Shown in pieces: positions 1-12,295 of a stretch of DNA of 64,000 nucleotides. Where the stretch lies: assembly GCA_025403435.1 (NCBI GenBank), contig CM046333.1:16579770-16643769 (forward strand), in the 5' to 3' direction. The position numbers and the translations under genes were made by a program. The notes under the pieces are model-generated. The model was not told where the DNA came from and did not search any database. It was given only the letters and a program-made list of their open reading frames with translations. The stretch is from Artocarpus heterophyllus (Eukaryota > Streptophyta > Magnoliopsida > Rosales > Moraceae). Position 1 is the stretch's first letter, and every line of letters begins with the position of its first letter.

Positions 1-150
1 ATTAATTGTGAAGGCATCGAAGACCATTTGTATTCTAGACAGCACGCAGCATTTTCCAGAGTTGCAAGGCTCTTGAAGCTGTCAAAGGGGGAAGCTAAAG
101 GCCTCTTCCAGATCCTTTATGAACTCACCTGCGGGAAATTGTTTCACTAA
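1..150 (+). CDS. C-terminal coding end of an unrecognised gene (cut by window edge)
   Basis: Frame 1 is open from the first base for 49 codons to a TAA at 148-150. It reads INCEGIEDHL at the start and ends ILYELTCGKLFH. The composition is balanced and protein-like, with an amphipathic stretch RVARLLKLSKGEAKGLF, unlike the low-complexity frames of the flanking DNA. An AATAAA at about 209-214 lies about 60 bases after the stop and could be the polyadenylation signal. I do not recognise the family, and the rest of the gene is outside the window. It could also be a relic. Confidence 0.5.
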   Translation: MNCEGIEDHLYSRQHAAFSRVARLLKLSKGEAKGLFQILYELTCGKLFH

Positions 151-850
151 ATTCTTTGGGTGAATGCTACACTAGGACCTGTGGATGAAAAAGAGGAAAA
201 ACAACTATAATAAAAGCTAAAATAAGTATAGAAAAGGAACACATGGTTGTGATCGAGTCCAATTATTAAAGGGTGATATATTATTGGCATCTATTATTCT
301 TGTATTATCAAAGAAAAAAAAAAGTTAGTATTTGTGAATTATCTGTATGTAATTCAATAAGATTCTCCATAATGCAAAATCGTCAACCACTTTATGTAAA
401 TTGTTATAAATTGCTATTAGATAGGTCCAACGACAACCAACCAAGACAGTATGACATTGGCCTCAATTATGAAGCTCTTACCCAAGTCCTTAGACCGGGC
501 CATTTTGTTTTTGAGTGGCTAGAACAGCCATTCGCCACCTTGCAAAAAGAGAGCCAAACACAAATGGCTAAAAATATAATCATTTATTAACGTAATAAAT
601 TTTTAGAATATTTATTATCAAACCACTCCATAATAAATTTTTCAGAAAATTGATAAACTACCCGTTATAAAATATCCAAAATGTAGTAAGCAAAAAGTAA
701 ATAGTTTAAGGTAGTTTAAGATGTAAATTTACTCTTTTTCTTTCTCTTTTATCTGTATGGCCCTTGAGCCTCTAACTGGTGGAAATATGAGACTACACCA
801 GCCACCTAAGGTACAGAGAAGGCTGTAGTGCAATTTTCTCTCCTTGTTCT
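151..850. other. Intergenic, no gene seen
   Basis: AT-rich sequence between the end of the left-hand gene and the 5' exon of the next gene. The only open frame of note (273-590) starts with a non-ATG codon and looks like chance. From about 730 the strand becomes pyrimidine-rich, as in a plant promoter or leader. Confidence 0.5.
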
Positions 851-999
851 TCTTCGTGTTGTCGTCTTCCATTCATTTTCATTTCACTCCCAACGCACAG
901 AACTAGGCTCCTGAGAATGAAAGAGAGAGAGAGTCTCACCGACACAAAGCTTTTTCCACGCCTCTCAACTGCTCTCTTATTTCTAACGACTAATTTTTC

Positions 1000-3214
1000 A
1001 ACCCCACCAAATAAAAAAAAAGATAAAAACAAAATTCTTCTTTTAGCTAAAAACTGTTTACTTCAGCTCGCCACAGAGCTTGGGAGTTGGAAGTTGGAGC
1101 TCTTTTTTTCTCTTCGGTACGTTCTTTCTATTCCACTTTGCTTCTTATAATTCTTTGCTTTTGTCATTTATATTCTTTGGGACTTTTCTGATATGGGTTT
1201 TGTGGTTTTTATTGTTCCAAAGTTTGGAACTATTTTGACAGAAAAAAGTTTTTGTTTTGGTTTAGTATGCACCCATAAAAGGCTTCGCTCAAATATTGTC
1301 AATGTCACCGCTGAGTTAGGTGTTTCATTTGTTAAAACTTGGACCTCTCTTTTCCTTGGAGTTTTTCCTACTCTTTGTTTCTCTCTGTGTGTTAACTACT
1401 AAGTTAAGCCAAATTTTAGAAGTGTGTAAATTGATTAATTTTGGTTGGTTCCCCTTCAACATGCTATGTGTGTATAGACAGACACGCAGATGTTACCAAT
1501 AATTCCTCTAAAGTAAATAATAGATAATGCATTTCCTGCTTTTGAAAAGTGGATGTTTTCCCTTGTCTTCGCTGAGAAATTACTTGCTAAGCAACAGAAA
1601 AAACTTTGAATCCCAGTATTTTCAAGGACTCGGCTTCAGTTCAATTGGAACATGTCTGTTTAAAATTAGTTGGTTCTAACAAACTTTACATGTTATAATA
1701 TTTACAGTTTTGATGGATGGTTCTCACCACCATGCCAAACACTAACTATTTTTTTTTTGGTTTTCTTTCACTTCATTAGCAGCAAAAGTTTTTGGTCATT
1801 ACTACTTGCTATAAATTGTTTTGTTGTTTCGTACTCTTATGATTTTCTTTTAATTTTATTTATTTATTTATTTTGACTTCTCTTCATGCAGATTGGCCTA
1901 CCAAGATTTGTTGGAGTTGAATAGAGTTCGAAATTAAACCATGTTGAAGCAGCCCCCAAGAAAGAACCAGAGGCCAAAAGGGTTTGAGGTAAAGAATGTT
2001 ATTCAGATATGTGTGTTGCTCGTTATTTGCATCTGGTTGCTCTACCAAGTAAAGCACTCGCACGATAAGAAGGCCGTGTATGAAGATAGCTCCTTGGAGA
2101 TACCACGAAAGATTCAGAACGGGCGCAACGAGATCATAAAGCTTGGGAGGTGGGACCTCTTTCCCCATAGTAAAGGACACATAATTTGGTACTGAAAAGC
2201 TCAAGGGGAAGGAAGATGATTCTGAAGAAGAGACAGAAAGAAGAAGGTCTGAAGATGGGCAGGGTGGCGGAGATGATGAGGTAGATGGGCATGACCAACA
2301 GAGAGCGGAAGAGGAGGAAACTGAGGGTCTGGAAGACTTGATTGATGAAGAAGATAGGGAGAGGGACAAAGGAAGTGAAGAAGAAGGGGAAGAAGAGGAG
2401 GAGAAGGGAATCGATTTCGAGGAATGTGAATGAAGAAGAAGAAGGTAAAAGTAATATCCAAGGGGCTAGCGAGGGACATTACAAAAAAGATGATGCTTCT
2501 GGTTCTGTGATGCAGAATATGCAAACCATGAGCGGGAGCTTGAGAAAAGTTCAGGAAAAAGAAGTCGAAAGTGAAAACAGGTTTGAAGTGGGGAAAGAAG
2601 CTGAAACATATGATGCTCAATATTTCAAAGTTGGTAAGAAAGATTCAGAGACCAAAGTGCATCCCAAATTGGGAGCTCAAAGTTTTGATTTCGAAAATGC
2701 TGAAAGAGTGGAAGAAATCGGTTATGAGTTTGCTTCATCCCGCCCAGACGATGCCATGTATTCAACTTTGATGGCGAAGGCTGAGCAGTCAAAAGTGGAA
2801 ACTAACTCAGCGATGTTGATTAACAAAGGCCCTACTTTCCTCAATGAAGGAGAGTCATACTTGGAAAGAAATTCTAATCCAATTCTTTCCGCGGTTGATA
2901 ATTTCGATCCAGTCCAAAAAGTAATGGAAGTGCTTAATGGTTCCCAGTCCATTTCATCAGAAGGAACTTTGCAATTTGATGCAAGTGATGGTTTCGAGAG
3001 GAGAATCCAAAACCAGTAGTGGGTTACAATTGCATAGTGGAGAGAAAAGCTCAAGATGTTGACAACAGATGAGAATTTAGGTGCTGTTGAAGAAGGAGAA
3101 AGAGAAGAAGAAGAAGCTGAAGATGAAGAAGAAGAAGATTCCATTGATTCTTCTGATTTTGCGTTTGACCAAGAAGATAGAGAGGATCATGCTTCTCTCA
3201 TGGATGGTTCATAG
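1000..3214 (+). pseudogene. Broken gene for an acidic single-pass membrane protein
   Basis: A non-coding 5' exon appears to end at 1116 (CG|GTACGT) and an intron of 1117-1891 ends in TTCATGCAG. The coding exon starts at ATG 1941. Residues 1-17 are basic, then comes one hydrophobic helix (VIQICVLLVICIWLLYQV) followed by basic KHSHDKK, typical of a type II membrane anchor. The frame stops at 2193-2195. The acidic Glu/Asp-rich continuation is in the +1 frame (about 2185-2432), the next part in the +2 frame (2342-3019), and a short piece near 3005-3068 is in yet another frame before the acidic tail ends at TAG 3212-3214. That is at least four frame breaks. I recall plant proteins annotated as uncharacterised or 'myb-like protein X' with this anchor plus acidic tail; the function is unknown. 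Splice sites and promoter context look normal, so decay seems recent. Confidence 0.7.
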
Positions 3215-3600
3215 GAGTTAGGAAAGTGGGAACTGGAGCAAACAACATATCAGCTGTTGCCTGACGGTTTCTTCTTCTATATGTTTGGTCTCATGATAAC
3301 ACATTAAAGTAGACCAGCAACAGTCAATAATATGTATTTTCTTTGTTTTCACCCACTCATGGAACCTATGATCATTCAAATATGCCCTTGATAAAACTAG
3401 TTAGAAAAAAAGGTTAGGATATTTAAGATATTAATCGCTTAATTTCTACTATGTTGTTAAATGTTTAACAAATTTAGTGGTGTTAGTAGATTCTTATTGA
3501 ATTGATCTCTTACTCTTTCCCTTGAGGATCCAACTATTATAGTAGTGCAAATGATCAGCGAATTGGTGTATGCTCAGCGTCTATTAAGTCTAAAACTCTA
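3142..3600 (+). repeat. Duplicated gene tail, copy 1 (retrotransposon-free)
   Basis: The last 24 codons of the acidic-protein relic plus about 390 bp of 3' flank are repeated at 12019-12295, continuing at 21366-21560. Copy 1 has an extra 14-15 bases near 3305-3320. At about 3421-3450 it runs straight through the point where the other copy is interrupted by a 9-kb retrotransposon, so it represents the unoccupied site. Confidence 0.85.
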
Positions 3601-5589
3601 GCCAATACGAGAAGGAAAATCTAAACCCGTATGCCTTTCCCTTGGGGCTTCGGTATTCGACTCTTGTGTTTCGTGTTATATCTTTTTTCATGTCCTTCAA
3701 TAATATCATGTTACATCAACAAAAACGTCGTGTCAATTAAAATATTATCCCACTATAATTGCATCATCCACAACGTGTTAATATCAACAGAGTTTGGAGT
3801 TTAAGTATACTACTTTTGAAAAATTTAAGCCTAATTTTTATATAAAACTGGTAAATGTTAATGTTTAGACTTGAAAAGTGGTATAGTCTGACTCCTTGTT
3901 ATCACTAATCTAATATCCAGCAAGAAATGCTTTGTGAAGGTGAGGGAGACATTTTCAAAAAAAAAAAAAAGGTGAGGGAGACGTTTATCATGCCTTATTC
4001 CTTAATTAGATCAATAGACGTTTGTCATTTACATTTACCTTCTTGTATTTGACACCATGCAACTTGGAAATATTTTATGTCAAATACAATCTTTTGCATC
4101 CTTTAATTTAGGAGACATCGTCAGCAAACTCTCATGTATTTTGCAACATTTTAAGAAAAATTTGGTGGAGTATTCCCGAAAAAATATGCTAAATCAACGT
4201 AAAATTCTAAACATAATATCTAAAGTTCTAAACTTAAAACCATAAGTTTAAACATACGAAACTAATTAACCAAAGCTTTCCAAAAAAAAAAACTAATTAA
4301 CCAAAAAATAATTAGTGTAATATAATCCGAAACTTAGAATTCTGCAATCGATTACCACAACCAATAAAATAAATAAATCACAAATAATCAATTCTTTAAT
4401 TGACGAGCATAATCCTAATTTTAATTCAAACATAATCATAACTTAATCAATTAACATAGTCAACCGAAAAATACCAAACTTCGAATTTTTATAATCAATT
4501 ATTATTATCAATTTACAAATTCCTAAATCACAAACAATCAATTCTCCAATCAATGAACATAATCCTAAACTTAATTGTAGCATAATTCTAAATATTCAAT
4601 AAATTAACATAATCCTAAACTTACATAAGAAAATTAAAATTTGAACTTGGAGTGGGGGTGATTTGAACTTTATAACTTGTGGTGGAGTTAAATATAGATT
4701 TGTCACTTAGACTATGCCTACAATAACATAGACAAACAATTTAGAGACTAACAGTATTAATAACCCAATAAAAGGAACAGAAAGCAAAAAGGAGAGACAG
4801 TGATGACAAGCAATGTTGACTAAGCGGATGGCAATTGGCAACGACAAGAGTGGTTGAGGCTGATGGCAAATGGTTGAGCTAGGGTTTTGTCATTCAAAAT
4901 TTGAGTTTTTCATTTGAATGTCTGAGTCTCCAGTTGTTAGGCAGATTTACTAATATACACACACATATATTAGTTCAAAGACACGTGCGTATACACGTGC
5001 CTATCCAATTTGTTGAATTTTTTATTCAAAAAAGTTTAATATTTGTTTTACTACATAGTTCAAACTAAAAGTTTTGAATTACAAAATTGTAGCAGTTTTA
5101 ATTTTACGAGACCACATACTGTAGCAAAACTATTAGTTTCTTTATATATTTGACAGAGTTATTTTGGTTGAGTAATTAGGTAAATAAAAAAATTATTTAT
5201 GAAAACCATATTTGACATTAAAAAATATTTTAGAGAAAAATTTAAGCATGGACATTGCGACGAATTAGATAAAAAAAAGTACTTCAATGAGGAATCTTAA
5301 TTGTAGTGTAAAAAATAAACTAAAAATGTAGAAGACCAAAGAGAAAGATTTGTATATAAAAATTTGTTAAAATTAATAACATACTCGGAAAATCTATTGA
5401 AAAAATAAGTGACAAATTCAAATCGACAAAAACAAATTAAAATTTCCGTTTTTACAACCCTCAGCACCCCTCGTGAATTATCTCTGTTTCTCATTTCTCC
5501 TGCTTGATGCAAGTAAACGGAAAGAGTAATACAATACACGCATTTACAACGAATGAATTAGCACACCTAGAATTAAACTCCATAATTAT
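3601..5589. other. AT-rich flank containing duplicated blocks
   Basis: No gene seen. Two blocks recur beyond the retrotransposon: about 3780-3955 (shared phrase TATCCAGCAAGAAATGCTTT) resembles 22120-22290, and about 4535-4890 (shared phrases ACCTAATAACCC-like and GGTTGAGCTAGGG-like) resembles 21690-22040. Their order is reversed between the two loci. The rest is simple AT-rich sequence. Confidence 0.6.
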
Positions 5590-7960
5590 CTAATTATTAG
5601 AAGTAGGTGATCTTGCTTGTGACCTCAAACCGGTGCAATAATACAAGATTATATAAAAAATAAGATTGGCGACGCTCATTCCAGCCAATACCCAACGACC
5701 ATCATTCAGGTTACCCTCAAACCAGCTTGTTCCGTCTCCCATGGCAGAAACAATGCCTGTTAAATAAACTAACAAGGTACTCCCCATCTGTCCGATTCCA
5801 ACAACACCTTTAGCAAAAAAGACCAAATACCGATCCGAAGATGTAACGACCAGATATTTGCTAAACAAAAGATCAATGCTGTCCTCTAAGATCCCATCAA
5901 GACCTCCAAGTAGAAGGAACTGTGGCAGCAGCCGAAAGATATTCATCGGAACTTCGTCGTTGGTGCCGTATATACCATGGCTCTTAGCAATACATAGTCT
6001 GTGACTCTCAACATTGGCAGCAACAAAACAACATCAAATTGCAAACATCATTGAGACCGTAATCCCCGCACAACCAGCATATTTTCTTGAAGATGTCCGA
6101 GCTGATTAGCGCTTAGCCGCTCTCGTATATAGTAGGGAACATGAGGCTTTTGCGGCATTGTAAAGAAGTCGGAGTACAACAAGAGGGACCTCAAAATTGC
6201 CAATTTGTATAGGTTTTATGGTGCTTACTTGTTCAACAAAATGTGTCTCCCACAGAAGATACGACGCCCAACAGGAAGAATGTTAGGCATAGTGGGATTT
6301 TGGCTATTGCCCTTTTGGTTTCTTCCACGTCTTTGTTCCAGCTCCTGATATTATCAATGCCTTGCTGATCTCGTTCTGCTGGAAAGTTTTTTTTGGCTCT
6401 GTCGAAACACCTACAATGCAGATCATTCCCTTTCAATTGTTGGATATATATATACTTGTTACAGCATCAAAAACACAAATTATTAATATATAGAGCTAAT
6501 TCAAAGACATTATTTACTTTACCCTCCGACAAAAATCTCATGTTAGATGAATTATTATAATATAAAGCATGAATTAACTTTGAAAATTAATGTTAGTGCA
6601 CTAAATTAATTTAATATTTATAATAGAGAAAGGGACAATAATCGAAACTTGAGGCAGCTGCTGCGACATTGTGTTGTGTTAGCGTGATCATGTCCTCCAT
6701 TGAGCTGCCGAGAGGAATCTGCTATGGGGTCCGGATAATTACAATAATTTGATGATGATCTCCTTGAAAGAGTAGCCTTAATGACCCTAAACAAAGTAGT
6801 TAAGGGACTTCCTCTACGTCTAGTTTTTCGGTACGAGGAAGAACCAGTTATGAAGATAATTATTGCCACGAACATGAATACGGTTGGGATCCCAAATCTG
6901 TATAACCACTCATCTGCCAGCGGAATTACCAAAGCCCCGACTATATGAACAACACACAACATGATTAATTTCAAGTAGCGCCATAATTTTGAAATTAATC
7001 TTGTGTCTTCTTTTCTTTCTTCTTCTCCTTCTTCCACTTCTTCTGCTTCTCCTTCTTTTTATTGAGTTCATCAAGTGAACTTAATTGTAAACCAGGTTTT
7101 CCGAAGACCAATAACGTTAGCCCTAGGTAGAAGAGGATTTGTTTCACTTTACTAACGTTGCACTCGCGGTGCGCTTGGCAGCCTATTGTTGCTAATGACA
7201 ATAACAGCAACCCCCCTGTAGAAACTCAAATATGCATTGAACAAAAAAGTTAATCTAAATTTCTATATTTCTAGCAAAAAAAAAAAAAAATCAAAATATT
7301 TATATAATTAATCGAAACTAATAGGGTATTTGAAACTTTAATTTTAATTCATCAGTTACAATTGTGAATCTCAACAACCATAATAAAAAACAAAAAGTTA
7401 CCACAGTGTAAAGCTCTTACATATTACAATTCTTAAACTTAAAATATCAGTTACAACTGAAGTTTCAAACATTTTCTAAATATACACGGCTGATGTTTGT
7501 ATGACAACAATTAGACAACATTAACTGATAGTTCGCGAGACTTACCAACAAAATATGACCAAATATTGAAGAGAGACATTAGATAGTTGCCCACGTAAGC
7601 ATCCATAGCAAATTGCAGGGCGATGGGCATTACGGTTGTAATGGTCGAAATGTGATTCACAATCATAGCGGCAGTAGTAAAATTATACTGCCATCCATCT
7701 GACAAGTATATTACCATCCACCAAAAGAGATAATCAACAAGAGTACCCGCAAAGTCTAAACCTGTAATTTACAAAATAATAATAATAATAATAAATGTCA
7801 AAGTACTCTGAACAATTGAAAAATATATTGTGAAATCCAATTACACCGTTACCGTCTATTTTCCAAGAGGGACATGTCAAGATTTTCCAAAGGCATCCTT
7901 TTGCCATTGTGACTAGTATTTCTTTTGCACTCAATTTGATCCTCCTAAAACTGTTACTTG
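5590..7960 (-). pseudogene. Decayed NRT1/PTR family (NPF5-like) transporter
   Basis: NPF proteins are proton-coupled membrane carriers of nitrate, peptides or hormones with 12 helices. Reading the minus strand: 7853-7960 may be an N-terminal exon (AKEILVTMAKGCLWKI). 7547-7761 is an exon with consensus acceptor and GTAAGT donor, encoding MVIYLSDGWQYNFTTAA and VDYLFWW. 7000-7222 encodes FYLGLTLLVFGKPGLQ. 6618-7040 encodes FGIPTVFMFVAIIIFITGSS and GSPLTTLFRV, a hallmark of the family. 6233-6436 encodes KIPLCLTFFLLGVVSSVGDT. 5590-5950 encodes LLPQFLLLGGLDGI and the last helices. Lesions: a frame shift in a purine-rich tract near 7021-7060, a one-base shift near 6235 giving a TGA, and an in-frame TGA at 6034-6036. 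The N-terminal third with the usual ExxER motif is not found. It cannot encode a working carrier. Confidence 0.85.
7322..7500. repeat. MITE-like fragment, TTTGAAACT/AGTTTCAAA ends
   Basis: A segment inside an NPF intron with inverted ends (GTATTTGAAACTTTAAT at left, ACTGAAGTTTCAAACAT at right) and an internal phrase CAGTGTAAAGCTCTTACAT, the reverse-strand form of the phrase that marks the dispersed MITE family at 53788 and 56079. It looks like a diverged member. Confidence 0.4.
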
Positions 7961-10629
7961 AAAGCTAAATTTAAGATAAGAGATTTTTAAATTTAATTAA
8001 TATCATGAAATAAGGTCGGGTATTTATTGTGATTTTAACTAAATAATTAATATATAAAAAACACATTGAAAAGATATATTATTATATGGAATCAGTATCA
8101 ACAAATTATCTAAATATAATTTTTTCTTATTAAATAGCTGTACCACGCAAATATAATTACATGACATACCCAATTTAGCAATAACTCAACCTAATGAAAT
8201 TATGAGAGCAGTACTTTTGTTTTTTGTTTTTTTGTTTAATCTCAAGAATAAAAGATAATAGTAGAAGATATAATCTCAGGGTACTAAACTTTTTTTTTTG
8301 TGGGGTACTAAATGTATTGCATGAGGCACACTTGCACAATAGTATCATTTTAATCATGGGATGATGCAAGCTTATCAGAATTATTTTCATAAATACCCTT
8401 GAACTATGTGCCCTAATTCAAGTTGCTTTTATTTTTCAAAATCATTCAAAACACACCTTAATCTGTAAAAAAAATCGTTCAAAATGCCCCTTCTATCTAT
8501 TTATGTCTCTTTATGTAGATCAAGGGGTGTCTTAAATAGTTTTGAAAAATCAAAGTGCAACTTAAATTAGGGTAAATAGTGCAGGGGATTTATGAAAATA
8601 ATCCAACTTATTATTATGACCACTTGGAAGAGAGTTTTTGTGCTTTAACTATAATGAAAAGAACGCTAGTAAATTGGTGGTTACAACAAGCATGATTTAG
8701 CGAAAATCTGAGTATTAAGGGACCCCTGACTTCCATTCCTCGCTCAGACAACCATTGATGATGAACCAATGTTTGAATCAATTCTTGATAACAATTCATA
8801 TTATTATGATAATAAAAATGCATTGGAATAGTTTCCTGAAGATTGAAGTACAATGTACCATTCAGCACTCTTAAAATTATCGTATATTTTAAGTTGTAAA
8901 TCTAAAAGGCTAGCTTCTTTTCCATTGTAAGGGGAAAAAAGAAAGAGATCGTCGAGACTAATATTTATATGTAAGAAAAAGGGGTAGTTGATCTATATGC
9001 TAAATATATAAATCTATTTATATACACACATATACATACATACACGTACGTACCTCTCTCCTTCCTTTTCTTAAATGATCTATTCACTGCAAACCTCAGA
9101 CACGATAACTCTTCCTTGAGCGCTATCAGATCAGACCCTAAGCTGTTCTCTAAGCTTTTTATCCAGAAGAACACCACCTTGCCTGGTGAAAGAACTTGTG
9201 TCGTCGTAAAGGCAATGATTACAGATTCTTTGATTTTCTATTTCTTTTCTCGGTTTCCTTTTTTATTTCTACTGTAATGTATTGTGCACCTTTAATACCC
9301 TTAAGTCTTTACGTTAGCAAACGAGATTCTTAGCAAGTCTTTACGTTAGCAAAAGAAAAGAAAAAAAGCCTTCATACTGAACGGTGGGGGGAAAAACCGC
9401 AAGCTGAAATAAGGGACATTATCTTGCTTGTATTAGTTATGAGTTGAAGGAAGGTACATTATTGTGGTTGGGTGTATCATGCATGTCCACCGAGGTTCCA
9501 ATTTGGTGGTATTATATCTGATGGAATTTTTATAACTACTGTCTTTTAAAATTTATTTTTTCTAAATGTCACACGTGTTCATCTGTAGCACAACTTAATA
9601 TGTAATATAAGTTATAGTATGATATAAACTTTTATAAATGTGACATGAATAAATATAACTTTTAAAAGTATGACATGATATGTAATTTTCTCTTACTTCT
9701 TCCTAAAAAAAGTGTGGTACCTTTGTTTTTTTTTTTTTTTTTGAAGTTCATGTTTTAAGTGTGACATGAATAAACACATTTATAATAGGTTTTAAATATT
9801 TGAATAAATAATATATTTACTAGAAATAAATTACTAGAGATTTATTTATTTACGTAGTAAATTATATGCTATTTGCTTCAATTTTTTTCAATTTTTTTTT
9901 CAAAGTATTTGCTTCAATTTCTTTCAAAATTTTTAGAAATACTATTTACTGTAATCTCCGTTATTCAAGGGTGATTAGAGGAAAGCCCAGGTTAGTAAAA
10001 GAATGACGGAAGTTTTTTAGACTGACTCACTCTTTGCATATATATATATATATATATAAGTATTGCGAATTACACATTTTAATTTTATTTAGAGTAAAAA
10101 GTACAAAATAAAAAAAAGAAAGAATACATAAATTTTGTAGTGGTTAATCACTCTAAATATGAGATCTAAGTCTATATTCAACTGCTGCAAAAATTCGCAA
10201 CTATATGATGAAAAAAAAGTACTTTACAAAAAAAATTACACACACTTTTACTCTAGGCTTTTTTTTTCTATATTTTCTGAATTACACTAGTAAGCCCTAT
10301 CATCTCCTATATATATATATAGAAGTACAACAAAGACCAGAGGTCAGATTTCTAAAAATAATGTTGATTCACAACCTAGTGCCATGGCGCCAAACATTGT
10401 TCCGCATTTCAGAAATCTTCCACCCAACGCGGTGGCGTCTAACTCTTTGCCTTATGTACTGAAGCTTCCTGCATGCAATGCTGCAACACTGCCTTCTCAT
10501 GGCCGCGACACTTTTTGCTGCTCTTCTTAACAATATGCGTAAGTGACAGGTGGTCTAGAAAATCCCAGAAATAAATATAACATTTTTTAAAATTAAAAAC
10601 TAGTTTGAGTAAATACCGTGCTTTAAAAT
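7961..10629. other. Gene-free AT-rich DNA with dispersed repeats
   Basis: No supported gene. About 9525-9700 is one copy of a dispersed repeat whose relatives lie at about 11395-11530 and 33420-33600 (shared phrase AACTTAATATGTAATATAA, variant ends). About 9780-10060 and 10540-10575 resemble 22740-23070, extending the duplication noted around the retrotransposon. A (TA)n run lies at about 10038-10058. Confidence 0.5.
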
Positions 10630-11350
10630 AGTAAAAATAAATGGCATATTTTAAGTTTATGAAATGTAATATACCAATTTTACCCGTACTCTCAACAATC
10701 AAAATGACATATCAGTTTTTTTTTTTTTTTTCCATCTTTTCCTCTTCCCTTTTCTCTTTGATCCTTTCCCTCTCTTCTCTGCATGCTTGTTCCTGTCTCT
10801 CCCCTCACCATTATCATCGACTCAACTTCATTTGAGCTTGATCACCATAGATGACGACAAAGATCTAGAGAGCTACAAGCGCGGATTGCATCCACAGCAA
10901 CGGAGGTCTGAGGCATTACAAGGGAGTTTCATAGTGTCAGACGGTCTTCTCTGAAGAAGGCGCTGGCGATCTCAGATTGTCCTCTCCATCGATTAGCGAC
11001 TCCTTTCGATCTCCTCTGGGCAAAATCGCGCCCATCTCCTACAAGGGGGATAACAATCAAGCACTTCGATTTCTCTGAGCAGACGCATGCAAGTCGTTGT
11101 TCGAACCCCGCCGTCGCCGTCTAAGTCTCGCCATGGCATGTCACCATCCAAGCCTCACCATGATCGTCACTGTCCAAGCCCTCACGCTGGTCGTTCGAGA
11201 GAGAGATTGAGTTTGAGATATGGAGGAGAGAGAAATTTGTGTTAAGTATGAATTGAGGATATTATTGGTATTTTATTTTATGATAAATGTTATTTGTTAT
11301 TAATATGCTATTTATTAACTCCCATAAACAATTATGCCATTGATTTTAAA
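10630..11350. mobile_element. Putative non-autonomous TIR element with GC-rich interior
   Basis: The ends are inverted and AT-rich: AATGGCATATTTTAAGTTTA near 10639, and the reverse complement of the right end near 11318-11349 reads AATGGCATAATTGTTTATG. Between them lies about 500 bp of much GC-richer DNA (10730-11230) with a pyrimidine-rich stretch and phrases such as CCCCGCCGTCGCCGTC. No long reading frame is present. This layout resembles Mutator-like elements carrying captured host DNA. The family and target duplication were not established. Confidence 0.4.
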
Positions 11351-12018
11351 TGAATCTCCTAATTTTTTTTCTTCGTTCTCCCTTAAGAAAAAAGGAAAAA
11401 TTTTTATAAATGTCATTTTTTAATATTTATTTTTTATAAATGGCATAACTTAATATGTAATATAAATTATAATATGGTATAAATTCAACTTTTAAAAAGC
11501 CTAGTATAATATATAATTTTCTTAAAAAAAAGAAAGTATATTATTGGCCTATTTGGCATGCTAAACGGTCTATTATAATGTTTCTTTTTTTTATTATCTT
11601 TTTTTTCTGATGCGTAATGCATCTTTTATATGCTCTATCAACAGTCAAATTTCACCTAGCAAATAAACTCTCACCATCACCTTTTCGTTTATCAAGCCAC
11701 TTATATTGAATAGTAAAGACTAAAAAAGAAAATAATAAGGGACGCAAAAAACACATGAATTTAAAGGCTATGTCTATAAGGATTTTCTTGGAGGAGAGGA
11801 TGGTTTCACTACAGAATAAAGAGAGAATTACAAGAGAGTTTGAGAGCTAATGTAAAAAATTAGACTTAGGTCCAATTTTTATTTTTTGAAAAATAATTTC
11901 TTGTTTATCTTTGTGAAAATTAATATTTATTCTAGAGAAATAATTATTTTTATTTATTTAATTATTATATTTTAAATTAAATTAATAATTGATTAGAAAT
12001 TAGTAAATTTTCTAATCA
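11351..12018. other. AT-rich spacer
   Basis: No gene. It contains a copy of the dispersed repeat at about 11395-11530 (relatives at 9525 and 33420) and simple AT-rich sequence up to the start of the second gene-tail copy. Confidence 0.5.
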
Positions 12019-12295
12019 ATTGATTCTTCGGATTTCGCGTTTGATCAAGAAGATAGAGAAGATCATGCTTCTCTCATGGATGGTTTATAGGAGTTAGGAA
12101 AGTGAGAACTGGAGCAAACAACATATCAGCAGGTGCCTGGTGGTTTCTTCTTGCCCATGTTTGCTCACATGATAACACATTAACAGTCAATAATATGTAT
12201 TTTCTTTGTTTTCACCCACTCATGGAACCTATGATCATTCAAATAGGCCCTTGATAAAACTAGTTAGAAAAAAAGGTTAGGATATATAAGATATT
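12019..12295 (+). pseudogene. Second copy of the acidic-protein gene tail, left of the retrotransposon
   Basis: Matches 3142-3436. The last 24 codons (SSDFAFDQEDREDHASLMDG) are kept with five silent changes and only the final residue altered (Ser to Leu before TAG). Everything upstream of this tail is absent here. The copy is interrupted at 12295 by the LTR element and resumes at 21366. Confidence 0.8.

Noticed and set aside
2201..2620. Minus-strand Ser/Pro/Phe-rich frames across 1884-3144
   Set aside because: They are the reverse complement of the Glu/Lys-rich acidic gene; such frames open automatically opposite purine-rich codons.
11098..11110. tRNA B-box-like GTTCGAACCCC
   Set aside because: No A box, acceptor stem or cloverleaf could be placed around it.
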